Below the pieces are notes generated by a model. It did no database searches. It was not told the DNA's origin and saw only the letters and a list, made by a program, of their open reading frames with translations. A DNA stretch of 33,559 bases from a virus. This document shows positions 7,723 to 15,545 of this stretch, in pieces. The position numbers and the translations under genes are program-made. The first letter of the stretch is position 1, and the number at the start of each line of letters is the position of its first letter. The DNA is taken from positions 1 through 33,559 of the IMG/VR virus record IMGVR_UViG_3300032053_000286. One strand, given 5' to 3'.

Positions 7723-9561
7723 ATGGCAACTGGAATAGTATTTACAGTAAAACAGGATCTATTAGATTCTGTAAGTAACAAAGTCTTCGCAAACAATAAC
7801 TTCGGTATTCTTGCTAAGAATGAACAACAAGCTTTACTTGATATGGTAGAGTCTTTATGGAATCACGGATCTAGTAGTTCTACTTCTGTAGCTTCTCTGA
7901 GAGCTGCAAGTATTCCACAAGCTGCGAGTGGTACAACTATTAACGCTTTACCTCTTTCTGCTACTACTATTTCATTAACCCCTGGAACAAGTAAGGGTTA
8001 TCAAATCGTAACAGGAACAGGAGTTCTTACAGGAAATACTATTATTACTGGAATCGGTTCTCCTTTAGATGGAGATAGATTTATTGTTGACTACAGAGCT
8101 ACTGTTTCAGGGTCTTTTTCTGTAACTATATTTGGTATTGCTTTAACTACTACTCAAAAACTTGAAGGTAATATAATTGTAATAGCTACTTATGATGCTG
8201 TTTTAGTAGGGTATAGAGCAGTGCTTCTTAAGACGTCTAATAATGAAGACTTAGTTGACACTATTCAACTTGCTACTAAAGAGCCTTTATTAGGAAATCC
8301 TGCAACAAATGGTTGGGCTTTAGTTTCAACTACTGCAGGAGTTAGATCTTGGGTAGCTAAAGAGAATGATTTAGGTAATCCTGGAACTAATGGTTATGTT
8401 GTAGCTTCTACGACTTCTGGTACTAGATCTTGGGTTAATAAAGAAAACTACTTAAGTGTTCCATCAGCGGATGGGGATGCGTTAGTTTCTACTATTTCCG
8501 GCACACGTTCTTTTACCTCTTTAAAAAGGCTTGTAGCAAACACAGTATTTGTTGATCCTATTTATGGAAGTGATTCTACAGGATTAGTAGAAAGACAAGA
8601 TAAACCGTTCTTAACTATTACAGCGGCAGAAAATGCAGCTTTAACTTATTATACTGCAAGGACACAAACCGCTAGAGTTCTTATTGACGTAATGCCTGGG
8701 GAAATGACAGGAGCTCTTGCTTTAAATGATTTTATAGATTATCGTTTTAGTAATAATACTATTAATGCTCCTGCAGCACAAAGAACTATTTACGATTCTG
8801 ATTTAGGCACTAATATTCCTAGAACTTTTGTTGTTACAACTAGTAACATTCCAAATGTCATTATTTATGGTAAAGCTCAATTTATAGATACACAGACAAA
8901 TATGGCAACTTTAGAAATGCTAAGCAATATGCGATTACATTTGGAAGGGGTAGCATTATTTACTACAGTGCGAAAAAGTATATTAATGCGTTCTGGATAT
9001 TTAAGAATTCAAGATTGTACTTTATATATGTCCGACGCTAGTGTTAACAATAATCAAACTATATCTTTAAGCACAAATAATGCTTATGCAAATGCTCCTA
9101 CATTAGAGGCTATTAATTGTAAAATTTACAACAATCCTACTGGGGCTATTAATAGTACTGTAGAATTCTATAACGGCCTTTATCCTAATCATAATACTGA
9201 TTATTGTAGAGCGTCTTTTGTAAACTGTGAAATTGGTAATTGGTCGTCTTTAGCTGTGGGGCCTAACGGGCGTGGGGCTATATCTGGAGCAGGCGCCGCA
9301 TCTGGAGGTGGAAGCGTTGTAACAAATGCCGTATCATTAGCTAAAATAACACTTAAAAATACAATTATTTATTCTGCTAATAACCCGTCTATTGAAGATA
9401 ATTATCACGTAACTAATTATCCATATAATGATTTTCAAGTATCCTCTTATGGGTCTTTCGCTAATAAAGCAATGGTTTTAGCTGCGCCTTCGAGTTCTAC
9501 TTTAGTAGGCACTCTTACTGTAGATGCTGATGTTAGAATGAATCAAGGTTTAGCCTTATAG
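7723..9561 (+). CDS. Tail fibre/spike with repeat shaft and beta-helix-like domain
   Basis: 612 aa. The N-terminal 60 residues (MATGIVFTVKQDLLDSV, then a helical stretch) may attach to the virion. Residues 189-267 hold three tandem units of about 26 residues based on LGNPxTNGxxLxSTTxGxRSW. After FVDPIYGSDSTGLVERQDKPFLTITAA (about 276-304), which matches the start of many right-handed beta-helix domains, come repeated short beta rungs (LRIQDCTLYMSD, APTLEAINCKIYNN). The protein is therefore likely a receptor-binding or polysaccharide-interacting spike. No catalytic residues can be assigned. It is the last late gene before the convergent terminator. Confidence 0.75.
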   Translation: MATGIVFTVKQDLLDSVSNKVFANNNFGILAKNEQQALLDMVESLWNHGSSSSTSVASLRAASIPQAASGTTINALPLSATTISLTPGTSKGYQIVTGTGVLTGNTIITGIGSPLDGDRFIVDYRATVSGSFSVTIFGIALTTTQKLEGNIIVIATYDAVLVGYRAVLLKTSNNEDLVDTIQLATKEPLLGNPATNGWALVSTTAGVRSWVAKENDLGNPGTNGYVVASTTSGTRSWVNKENYLSVPSADGDALVSTISGTRSFTSLKRLVANTVFVDPIYGSDSTGLVERQDKPFLTITAAENAALTYYTARTQTARVLIDVMPGEMTGALALNDFIDYRFSNNTINAPAAQRTIYDSDLGTNIPRTFVVTTSNIPNVIIYGKAQFIDTQTNMATLEMLSNMRLHLEGVALFTTVRKSILMRSGYLRIQDCTLYMSDASVNNNQTISLSTNNAYANAPTLEAINCKIYNNPTGAINSTVEFYNGLYPNHNTDYCRASFVNCEIGNWSSLAVGPNGRGAISGAGAASGGGSVVTNAVSLAKITLKNTIIYSANNPSIEDNYHVTNYPYNDFQVSSYGSFANKAMVLAAPSSSTLVGTLTVDADVRMNQGLAL

Positions 9562-9585
9562 GTTATAAAAAGTGGAAAGTCTAAA

Positions 9586-9614
9586 AAAAAGATGGGAGAA
9601 CTTCCCATCTTTTT
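9586..9614. terminator. Bidirectional terminator between convergent arms
   Basis: A12-bp inverted repeat: AAAAAGATGGGA (9586-9597) pairs with TCCCATCTTTTT (9603-9614) around a 5-base loop. A-run and T-run flank the GC-rich core on both strands, so it can stop transcripts from the late (+) arm and from the replication (-) arm. Confidence 0.9.
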
Positions 9615-9618
9615 CTGT

Positions 9619-9891
9619 TTACTCTAATAAACTACGTTGTTGTTCACGATTGTGTTCTAGTATATTAAATCGCTTCTTATCAAATAAAAAGTTATATATA
9701 TACTGAATACTTTCAACATCTAATGTTAACGGTATTGTTTTAATATGCTGTTCAAATATAAATTCTCCTTTATTTTTCAGCGCCTTAATCTGTTTAAATG
9801 TAGGGACTGAAGTTATTCTAATCGGAAAATCAAGTTTCTTTTGAAGACTCGCAAATTCCTGGATTGTAATATCTAACTCTACCTTTACCAT
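9619..9891 (-). CDS. Hypothetical protein (90 aa), last gene of replication operon
   Basis: A small soluble protein of beta-alpha character (VKVELDITIQEFASLQKKL, then EQHIKTIPLTLDVESIQYIY). No motif recognised. The ATG lies inside the end of the uracil-DNA glycosylase gene (7-base overlap), and the stop is next to the convergent terminator, so it is the most distal gene of the - strand operon. Confidence 0.65.
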   Translation of the reverse strand: MVKVELDITIQEFASLQKKLDFPIRITSVPTFKQIKALKNKGEFIFEQHIKTIPLTLDVESIQYIYNFLFDKKRFNILEHNREQQRSLLE

Positions 9892-10592
9892 ATAATTTCA
9901 AATTCGTGATTAGCTTTAAGGAAAGCGTTAGCTTTAACAAAATGATTACAACCTATAAAGTCCGCATCATTTAAGTACCCCTGAGAAGCGGGATGAGAAG
10001 CTCTAAGAATAAGATGTTTAGAATCGTCTAAACGATCTTTAACTATTGAATCGTAGGTTGCTTGCGCTTTATTACCCCAAAGCATAAACACTTTAGGTTC
10101 TAAATCTTCAACTAATAAATCTAAAACTAAACCAGTAAAATCCTCCCAACCTTGGTTAGCGTGACTAAGTGGTTGATTTCTTTCTACTGTAAGTATAGAA
10201 TTTAGAAGAAATACCCCTTGATTAGCCCAACGAGTAAGATCTGGAGTTTGTGATAATTTTATACCGTCGTATAGTGTTGCTTCTATTTCGTAAAATATAG
10301 TCTGTAAAGAGGGAGGAGTTATCATAGTATCCATACTCGAGAAGGCTAAGCCGTTAGCTACATTAGGAAGATTGTAAGGTTCTTGACCTAAAATAACTAC
10401 CCTAACATCACTAAAAGGACACAACCTAAACGCTTTAAATACGTCTTCTTTTGCGGGATACACATAAGAATTAAATCCATTTCTTCTCTCGTTTACGAAC
10501 TTCTGTAACGCTCTTACTCCATCTTGTTTAAATACTTCTGATAAGATTGAGTACCAATCTGAACCTAAGTGGTTACGTAATTTCTTATTCAT
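9885..10592 (-). CDS. ung: Uracil-DNA glycosylase, family 1
   Basis: 235 aa, typical length. Removes uracil from DNA by cleaving the N-glycosidic bond. Motif A reads GQEPYN (residues 69-74) where most family members have GQDPYH: the usual catalytic Asp is Glu71 and His is Asn74. The rest is standard: GLAFS (81-85, with the stacking Phe84), LLNSILTVERNQPLSH with the uracil-reading Asn131, and motif B HPASQG with catalytic His200 in place of HPSPLS. It overlaps the MazG-like gene by 8 bases. Likely role: keeping the phage genome free of uracil, or working with the nucleotide enzymes next door. The D-to-E change could alter activity. Confidence 0.9.
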   Translation of the reverse strand: MNKKLRNHLGSDWYSILSEVFKQDGVRALQKFVNERRNGFNSYVYPAKEDVFKAFRLCPFSDVRVVILGQEPYNLPNVANGLAFSSMDTMITPPSLQTIFYEIEATLYDGIKLSQTPDLTRWANQGVFLLNSILTVERNQPLSHANQGWEDFTGLVLDLLVEDLEPKVFMLWGNKAQATYDSIVKDRLDDSKHLILRASHPASQGYLNDADFIGCNHFVKANAFLKANHEFEIIW

Positions 10593-11046
10593 ATTTTACA
10601 AATGTTAAATCTGGTTTTCTATAATGTGGGCCTTTAAGAACTTTACCATCAGACATACGATAAAGCACGAATTTACTTCCTACTTCATCGTAGTACAACA
10701 TAGGCCCGCACGAACCAGTTGAATCGTCTATTGCTTCGTGCGCCTCTTCTATTGTATTACAAGTTTTTGACATATTTGAATCGTGAATCTCTTTTAAGAT
10801 TCGATCTTTATACTTGTCTAAACCAAATACAATAAAAGTTCCATCTAAAAGGTACTGTATATCCCCTAAAGCGTCTGCACATTCTACAATATCTCCTTGA
10901 TTAACCGCAGTAATTAGTTCATCTATCTCTTCTTTAAGAAGTCTAAGGCGTAAAGACATTATATTCTTATTAGGGATATTAGGAATTAATCCGTTAGGTT
11001 GTTTAAAGGTTTTATGAAACTCTTCAACTAGTTTAATGGTTTTCAT
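10585..11046 (-). CDS. MazG-like nucleoside triphosphate pyrophosphohydrolase
   Basis: 153 aa with an all-helical MazG/HisE-type fold at residues 25-85. The metal-binding pattern ExxE...ExxD is present as E40xxE43 and E55xxD58, followed by GD at 61-62 (ADALGDIQYLLDG). Members hydrolyse (d)NTPs to monophosphates and pyrophosphate; phage versions adjust nucleotide pools. The C-terminal part (EVGSKFVLYRMSDGKVLKGP) resembles a short beta extension seen in phage homologues. The ATG overlaps the stop of the dNMP kinase gene (ATGA). The substrate cannot be read from the sequence. Confidence 0.8.
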   Translation of the reverse strand: MKTIKLVEEFHKTFKQPNGLIPNIPNKNIMSLRLRLLKEEIDELITAVNQGDIVECADALGDIQYLLDGTFIVFGLDKYKDRILKEIHDSNMSKTCNTIEEAHEAIDDSTGSCGPMLYYDEVGSKFVLYRMSDGKVLKGPHYRKPDLTFVKYE

Positions 11047-11831
11047 TTTCTTATATTATTTATAAATGAGATTACATCTTTCTGAAACTGCTCGTCTGTA
11101 CAATAGATAATAGTCTTATCAAATTTATAACTGTCTAAAGCTGTTTCCGAAGGATGCGCTAATTTAGAAGTTTCTATAGAATTTCCATTAGTTCTTTCTT
11201 TTAAACTTCTCTCTATTCTTAAAATAGTTCCACCTTTAGCTTTAATAGCCTTAGCTTCATTTGGGAATCTTACATCTGTAATAACATAAGATTTCTTAGG
11301 GTCTAATTTATTAAGTAGAGCATTAACAAAGATATTAGGATGAATTCCTCTCAAAGCGTCCCCTAAACTTGTAAGTAATGACCTTCCTGTATAAAAGGCC
11401 ATCATATGATTAGGGTAATAATAACCTGGAGAACCTATCATCTCTACATAGTTTTCTTTAAGAGTTTTAGCCGCCTCTTCTTTAGTTAAGAATGTTTCCA
11501 AATCTGCTTCTGTAATTAAAATTGTAGGGGCTACTAAATCCCAATCTTTAGAGAGTTTAGAATCTTTAAATTCTCTTTCATTAAACTTTAGCGGATTTAC
11601 TCCTAAGAGTAAACCTGCTACCTGTTTAAGAGAATCGGCAAATGCTATAGCTTTTAAATTAGAGATCCCTTCGCCATAATCTTTAACATTATAAGAGGCA
11701 GCATTCTTTAAGAATTGTTCTAATGGGGAATTATATGGAGCGTGTTTCATTGTATGCTGCATAATTAATGCTGCATAGTTTTTACCACTATTCATCTTAC
11801 CGGATATACCGATTAATATAGGTTTTTCCAT
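11043..11831 (-). CDS. Deoxynucleoside monophosphate kinase-like P-loop protein
   Basis: 262 aa. The N-terminus has a P-loop, GISGKMNSGKN (8-18). The block YVITDVRFPNEAKAIKAKGG (about residues 197-216), followed by LRIERS, is characteristic of phage dNMP kinases of the T4 gp1/T5 type. These enzymes phosphorylate dNMPs for DNA synthesis. Placed between the exonuclease and MazG-like genes, so salvaged dNMPs from exonuclease action could be recycled. It begins 3 bases after the exonuclease stop. Confidence 0.8.
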   Translation of the reverse strand: MEKPILIGISGKMNSGKNYAALIMQHTMKHAPYNSPLEQFLKNAASYNVKDYGEGISNLKAIAFADSLKQVAGLLLGVNPLKFNEREFKDSKLSKDWDLVAPTILITEADLETFLTKEEAAKTLKENYVEMIGSPGYYYPNHMMAFYTGRSLLTSLGDALRGIHPNIFVNALLNKLDPKKSYVITDVRFPNEAKAIKAKGGTILRIERSLKERTNGNSIETSKLAHPSETALDSYKFDKTIIYCTDEQFQKDVISFINNIRK

Positions 11832-11834
11832 ATT

Positions 11835-12656
11835 TTAAAAATCATCTGAAGGTTCCACTGAAGGTGTAAATGTTGCACTTTTAAATACTTTAGGTTCAAT
11901 AGGAACTACTAAATCCCGAAGTAAATGTACTAACTGATACATCTCTGTATATAATTTAATACCTTCTCTTTCGCCGAGTTTATCAATAAAAGCGACTAAA
12001 ACAGCCGCAGGATATTGAGCGTAATTCCAATTCTCTAAGATTTTATGAGCTCCTACTTTACCAACTTTAGGTAAACCTGGAATATTATCTACAGAATCTC
12101 CAGTAATAACGGACATCCATAAAGATTTAGCTGCAGCTTCTGTACTCACGCTATAAGATTCATTAGTTTTCCAGTTCCAATGCTTACCTACGATTTGATC
12201 TAAGTCTTTATCAATAGTACAAATAAGAAGTTCAGATTCTTCTCCATCTACAGATATTCCTTGAGTTCCAACAGAAGACATTAAATCGTCTGCTTCATAA
12301 GTAGCCATAGACATAAACCCATATCTTTCTTCTAAATGATTACGCAAAGCTCTATAATGTACAGGTTTCTCTGCATTTTCTCGATTTCCTTTATAAGGCT
12401 TAGTAACGGCTATTGCATTTCTAAAGTTCTCAACTCTTGGGCAAGAGAGAAAACCCACATAATGCGTACAGCCTGTTTCTTGTTGAATAAAGAACATAAA
12501 ATCATCGAGACTTTTAATAGTTTCTTCTTCTGTTCGTTCTAAAACTACAGTAGAAGAAGAGAAACCCTCAACCTGTTCTGGTTGAGGTTTCTTTTCAAAT
12601 CCAATTTTATAGAGAATAATATCTCCATCAATCACGGCAACTTTAGAAGTCCTCAC
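11835..12656 (-). CDS. 5'-3' exonuclease (FEN/PIN-like)
   Basis: 273 aa with all acidic motifs of the flap-endonuclease/5'-3' exonuclease family: D10 and D12 in VIDGD, EADD (121-124), D149 and D151 in TIDKDLDQI, and D187/D190 in TGDSVDNIPG, followed by the helix-hairpin-helix GLPKVGKVGAHKIL (194-207). Likely jobs are Okazaki primer removal, host DNA degradation or recombination. The polymerase here keeps its own 3'-5' domain, so this separate enzyme supplies the 5' activity. It starts at GTG, overlapping the upstream gene by 14 bases. The C-terminus ends in an acidic EPSDDF tail like that of the SSB candidate. Confidence 0.9.
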   Translation of the reverse strand: MRTSKVAVIDGDIILYKIGFEKKPQPEQVEGFSSSTVVLERTEEETIKSLDDFMFFIQQETGCTHYVGFLSCPRVENFRNAIAVTKPYKGNRENAEKPVHYRALRNHLEERYGFMSMATYEADDLMSSVGTQGISVDGEESELLICTIDKDLDQIVGKHWNWKTNESYSVSTEAAAKSLWMSVITGDSVDNIPGLPKVGKVGAHKILENWNYAQYPAAVLVAFIDKLGEREGIKLYTEMYQLVHLLRDLVVPIEPKVFKSATFTPSVEPSDDF

Positions 12657-13533
12657 TGTATCTTGATTTAGGAGGAGAAGGTAAAATCATTTTATTATAA
12701 TGTCTATCTTCTTCAGGTCTTTTGACTTCTCTAAGTGTTCCTAATTCTTTAAGCGCTTCTCTAAGAAGAATAGCCCCTTCTAAAATAGTTGTATGAGGGA
12801 TTAAAGGAATGCTTTCCATAGGTTGTTCCCAGGTTTCTTCCATTGTTTCGTCTGATACTACATATTTAGAATGCCCATTACTATTTCTAGAAACTTCAAG
12901 AATAATAGGCTTATCTAAATGCTCACTATTGTTTAAATTGCAAATCATATTAGCTAAGAAACTTTGAGTGAACAAAGTATATCTAAACTGTAAAATATAG
13001 TAAACACGTTTACCATTTATTACATCTTCTAAAGTAACCTGCATCTTATGAACAACTGATCCTGTAGCTGTTTTACCAGTACAATCATAAAGCTGTACGT
13101 CAATAAGCTTACCTTCAATTTTCTGCATTTTACATCTTTGAGCTTGATTGTAGAATACAGGACATTCTTCCCCTTTAACAAGAATTGCTTCTCCTTTAGC
13201 CCACTCTTTAGTTACTAAAATGCAATATTGCATTGTAAATATTTGTTGAATAGGAGTTTCCACTTCTACTGTTTCTGCAATTTTTGCTGTAGTAAAAGCA
13301 GGAACGTCTGAAACTTCTTCTGTTTTAGCTACACCATAAACAATGGGAGCTATTTTAAGATGTTGTAAAACGCTATTTAAGTTATACACCATCTTAGCGT
13401 CAATCATTGTAAACTGTAATTTACCTGAAGCTCTTAAATCTTTAACAGCTCCGGCAGGTATGAGCTTCTTAATATCTTCTTGATTAATCCATAAAGGGAC
13501 GTTATCAAAACTTACTTCTAATTTTGCTTTCAT
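12643..13533 (-). CDS. Hypothetical replication-operon protein with acidic tail (296 aa)
   Basis: No family recognised. Residues 100-215 are beta-rich with a few Cys (EECPVFYNQAQRC, QLYDCTGKTATG) and could form an OB-like or zinc-supported fold. A helical segment follows (LEGAILLREALKELGTLREV). The last residues, RYSEDF, match the acidic C-terminal tail with terminal Phe found on SSB proteins. It overlaps both neighbours (RusA-like by 29 bases, exonuclease by 14). A DNA-binding or recombination-accessory role is inferred from context and tail only. Confidence 0.7.
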   Translation of the reverse strand: MKAKLEVSFDNVPLWINQEDIKKLIPAGAVKDLRASGKLQFTMIDAKMVYNLNSVLQHLKIAPIVYGVAKTEEVSDVPAFTTAKIAETVEVETPIQQIFTMQYCILVTKEWAKGEAILVKGEECPVFYNQAQRCKMQKIEGKLIDVQLYDCTGKTATGSVVHKMQVTLEDVINGKRVYYILQFRYTLFTQSFLANMICNLNNSEHLDKPIILEVSRNSNGHSKYVVSDETMEETWEQPMESIPLIPHTTILEGAILLREALKELGTLREVKRPEEDRHYNKMILPSPPKSRYSEDF

Positions 13534-14248
13534 ATTCGATCTGCTCTTTTAATAGTTTTTGAAATGTGGCATTACCGATGATACGGGGATCTGTTTCTTT
13601 TATGATTATGAATACTAACTTTCTTTCTTCTGGAGTAGCCACTGGGATAAATAGAGGAGAAGGAGGCATAGTAACAAATAGAATATTGTCATCTGGTATT
13701 ATTTGTTTAGTTGTAGGTTTTCTAGTAGATCCGTCTTTATTACCAGTAAGAACGTCTTGGAACGCTTTCTGATAAGGGTAGAATCTATTGTCTAAATCCC
13801 ACAACTTCTTAGCTGCAGGCTCTAAAATCGTATCGTGAAGCTCTACCATAATCCTGATAGGAAATTCATTTAACTTTCTAATCTTCTCTACGTGAGGTAC
13901 AAAGAATCTCTTGATTTCAGACATCATTCGATCTCTTGTAAACTTCTGTACAGATTGATTATAAAAACCTTGACCATTAATGGTCTTAATTTTAGGAGTC
14001 CCTGCCGCTAATGGATTTTTTAATACTACCTCTCCAGTTTTTAAGTCTGTTAAAACCTTAATAAACTTACTACCTATCTTCTTGGGAAGATAGGCGTAAA
14101 GTTCAGGGTTTAACAACTTCTTAGCTTTTGGCTTAGGGCCGTTATAAAGATAGTATTGAGGTCTTCGTTTATCCGACAATTTGATATGTCGAATATATTG
14201 AGGTATTGTAATTCTCAATATCTCATTTTTATGCAATTTCGTACTCAC
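13505..14248 (-). CDS. RusA-like Holliday junction resolvase candidate
   Basis: 247 aa. Residues 130-200 carry the RusA pattern: IRIMVELHD, then DLDN (151-154), QDVL (164-167) and IIPDDN (183-188). The acidic residues D151, D153 and D186/D187 fit the metal-binding Asp cluster of RusA. The protein is about twice the size of E. coli RusA (120 aa), with an extra basic N-terminal region (KPKAKKLLNPE). Such enzymes resolve branched DNA before packaging. It starts at GTG, overlapping the upstream gene by 20 bases; no nearby in-frame ATG exists. Placed between the Ub-like module and the exonuclease. Confidence 0.65.
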   Translation of the reverse strand: MSTKLHKNEILRITIPQYIRHIKLSDKRRPQYYLYNGPKPKAKKLLNPELYAYLPKKIGSKFIKVLTDLKTGEVVLKNPLAAGTPKIKTINGQGFYNQSVQKFTRDRMMSEIKRFFVPHVEKIRKLNEFPIRIMVELHDTILEPAAKKLWDLDNRFYPYQKAFQDVLTGNKDGSTRKPTTKQIIPDDNILFVTMPPSPLFIPVATPEERKLVFIIIKETDPRIIGNATFQKLLKEQIEYESKIRSKF

Positions 14249-14846
14249 GTTTTAAGCTTATTAGTATTTCTTCTGATACTTTTCCTAAGTCTATCTTAGG
14301 TATTAGCATAGAAGGTTCCCCAAATATAAGCTTTTTTAGTACTTCTCTACTTGCGTATTTCTCTTTGATTCCGTGTGGTTTTATTGCTTTCTTAAGCCCT
14401 GTGTGGTATTTTTTATTTCTAGAATCGTGTAGTAATTCTTCTGATAGATATAAAGTTAAAGAATCAGTATTAAATAGTCCGTCAGATTCAATTAAATAAG
14501 ATTCTTTACAAGTTAAGACTGCTAAAGGCTCTATAACCCCATTAAATTCGTGACTACTCGTTGTCATGAGACAAAATAAACCACCACCAGCAAGAATTGT
14601 GTCAGGATTATTAAATTTTCGATAGACTCTACACTTATAATCTAGAATACAATTATATAAAAACCCCATATTATATCTAGAAGTTGTATATGAAGACCAC
14701 ACTTTAATTTCATTAAATATTGTATTAGTTGTAATACCTTTAACGCAATAAATAGGAACATCGTTATTCAAATCCTCAGATACAGGAATAATCACATTAT
14801 AAGGATATTTAACATCATTACCGCTATTTCTTAAATCTATATTCAT
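14229..14846 (-). CDS. Unknown protein translationally coupled to the E1-like gene
   Basis: 205 aa when started at the ATG that forms an ATGA overlap with the E1-like stop; a frame-open TTG 21 bases upstream is less likely. No known motif. The sequence has several Cys (YCVKG, NCILDYKC, FCLMTTSSHEFNG) and a basic, helical C-terminus (KVSEEILISLKREYEIA). It is the gene next to the Ub-like pathway enzymes and, by coupling, likely to be made with the E1-like protein. It could be a target-recognition (E3-like) or partner subunit, but this is speculation. Confidence 0.75.
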   Translation of the reverse strand: MNIDLRNSGNDVKYPYNVIIPVSEDLNNDVPIYCVKGITTNTIFNEIKVWSSYTTSRYNMGFLYNCILDYKCRVYRKFNNPDTILAGGGLFCLMTTSSHEFNGVIEPLAVLTCKESYLIESDGLFNTDSLTLYLSEELLHDSRNKKYHTGLKKAIKPHGIKEKYASREVLKKLIFGEPSMLIPKIDLGKVSEEILISLKREYEIA

Positions 14847-15541
14847 AGTTGACGTTGTGTATAACAAAGAGGAGCTTCATAGATATACTTAAAGGGTACA
14901 GTTCTTTCATCTCTTCCTTGTTTTTGGTTAGTAAGAAAATTAGTAAAAAATTCAGTCAACATAGCACCTATATGACCTCCTATATGAGAAGTCGCTTTTA
15001 ATGAACAGGGCAAATCTGGAATTAAGCCGTCGTCAAATAAAGTAAGTCTATACTTATCTGCATCTTTAGGAGCTACACAATAAATCTGAAATGACTCTGC
15101 CGTCATTCTGCCGTCAAAAAACATAGCAGGACGATCAAATCGCTTCATATTATACATAGAAAGCCACTTTTCAAATAAGGCTTTCCTTGCGGCAATACTA
15201 TCGAAACAAGCAAAAGTTAAAGGTAAAATGTTCTCATCGTCTGGTGTAGTTAAATCTAATTTTCCGCAATCCTTAACTCTAACTTTATTACCTGAAAATT
15301 GGCGAACAACATTAGAAACGGCTGTAACTTTAGCTTCACCTATCGCGTTTTCTGGATATAATTGTCCTCCTAAATTAGTAAAGTCTATTGTATCAAAATC
15401 AAATATACGCATATCAATGCCTATACGACTTAAATATAAAGCCAACCAACTACCGATTCCTCCGGCTCCTCCTATTGTTACCTCTTTCTGATAACTATGC
15501 CATATAGCATCTTTAAATCGACTGTGGTATATATTTTCCAT
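14843..15541 (-). CDS. ThiF/E1-like ubiquitin-activating enzyme homologue
   Basis: 232 aa with the Rossmann-type adenylation domain of the ThiF/MoeB/E1 superfamily. GGAGGIGS (24-31) is the nucleotide loop; FDFD (47-50) provides the ribose-contacting acid; NLGGQ (56-60), K71 and D114 in ACFDS follow in the expected order. The usual Arg of NxxRQ is Gly59. C179 in DLPCSLKATSHIGG is the candidate thioester Cys. No CxxC zinc pairs are present. The family adenylates the C-terminus of a Ub-like protein. Flanked by a JAMM peptidase gene (4-base gap) and coupled to the 205-aa unknown. The set resembles the ThiF protein of PRTRC cassettes. Confidence 0.88.
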   Translation of the reverse strand: MENIYHSRFKDAIWHSYQKEVTIGGAGGIGSWLALYLSRIGIDMRIFDFDTIDFTNLGGQLYPENAIGEAKVTAVSNVVRQFSGNKVRVKDCGKLDLTTPDDENILPLTFACFDSIAARKALFEKWLSMYNMKRFDRPAMFFDGRMTAESFQIYCVAPKDADKYRLTLFDDGLIPDLPCSLKATSHIGGHIGAMLTEFFTNFLTNQKQGRDERTVPFKYIYEAPLCYTQRQL

Positions 15542-15545
15542 ATAA

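Noticed and set aside
14847-14867. Extension of the 205-aa gene to a TTG start
   Set aside because: The ATG at 14846 overlaps the E1-like stop as ATGA; TTG starts are rare in this genome.
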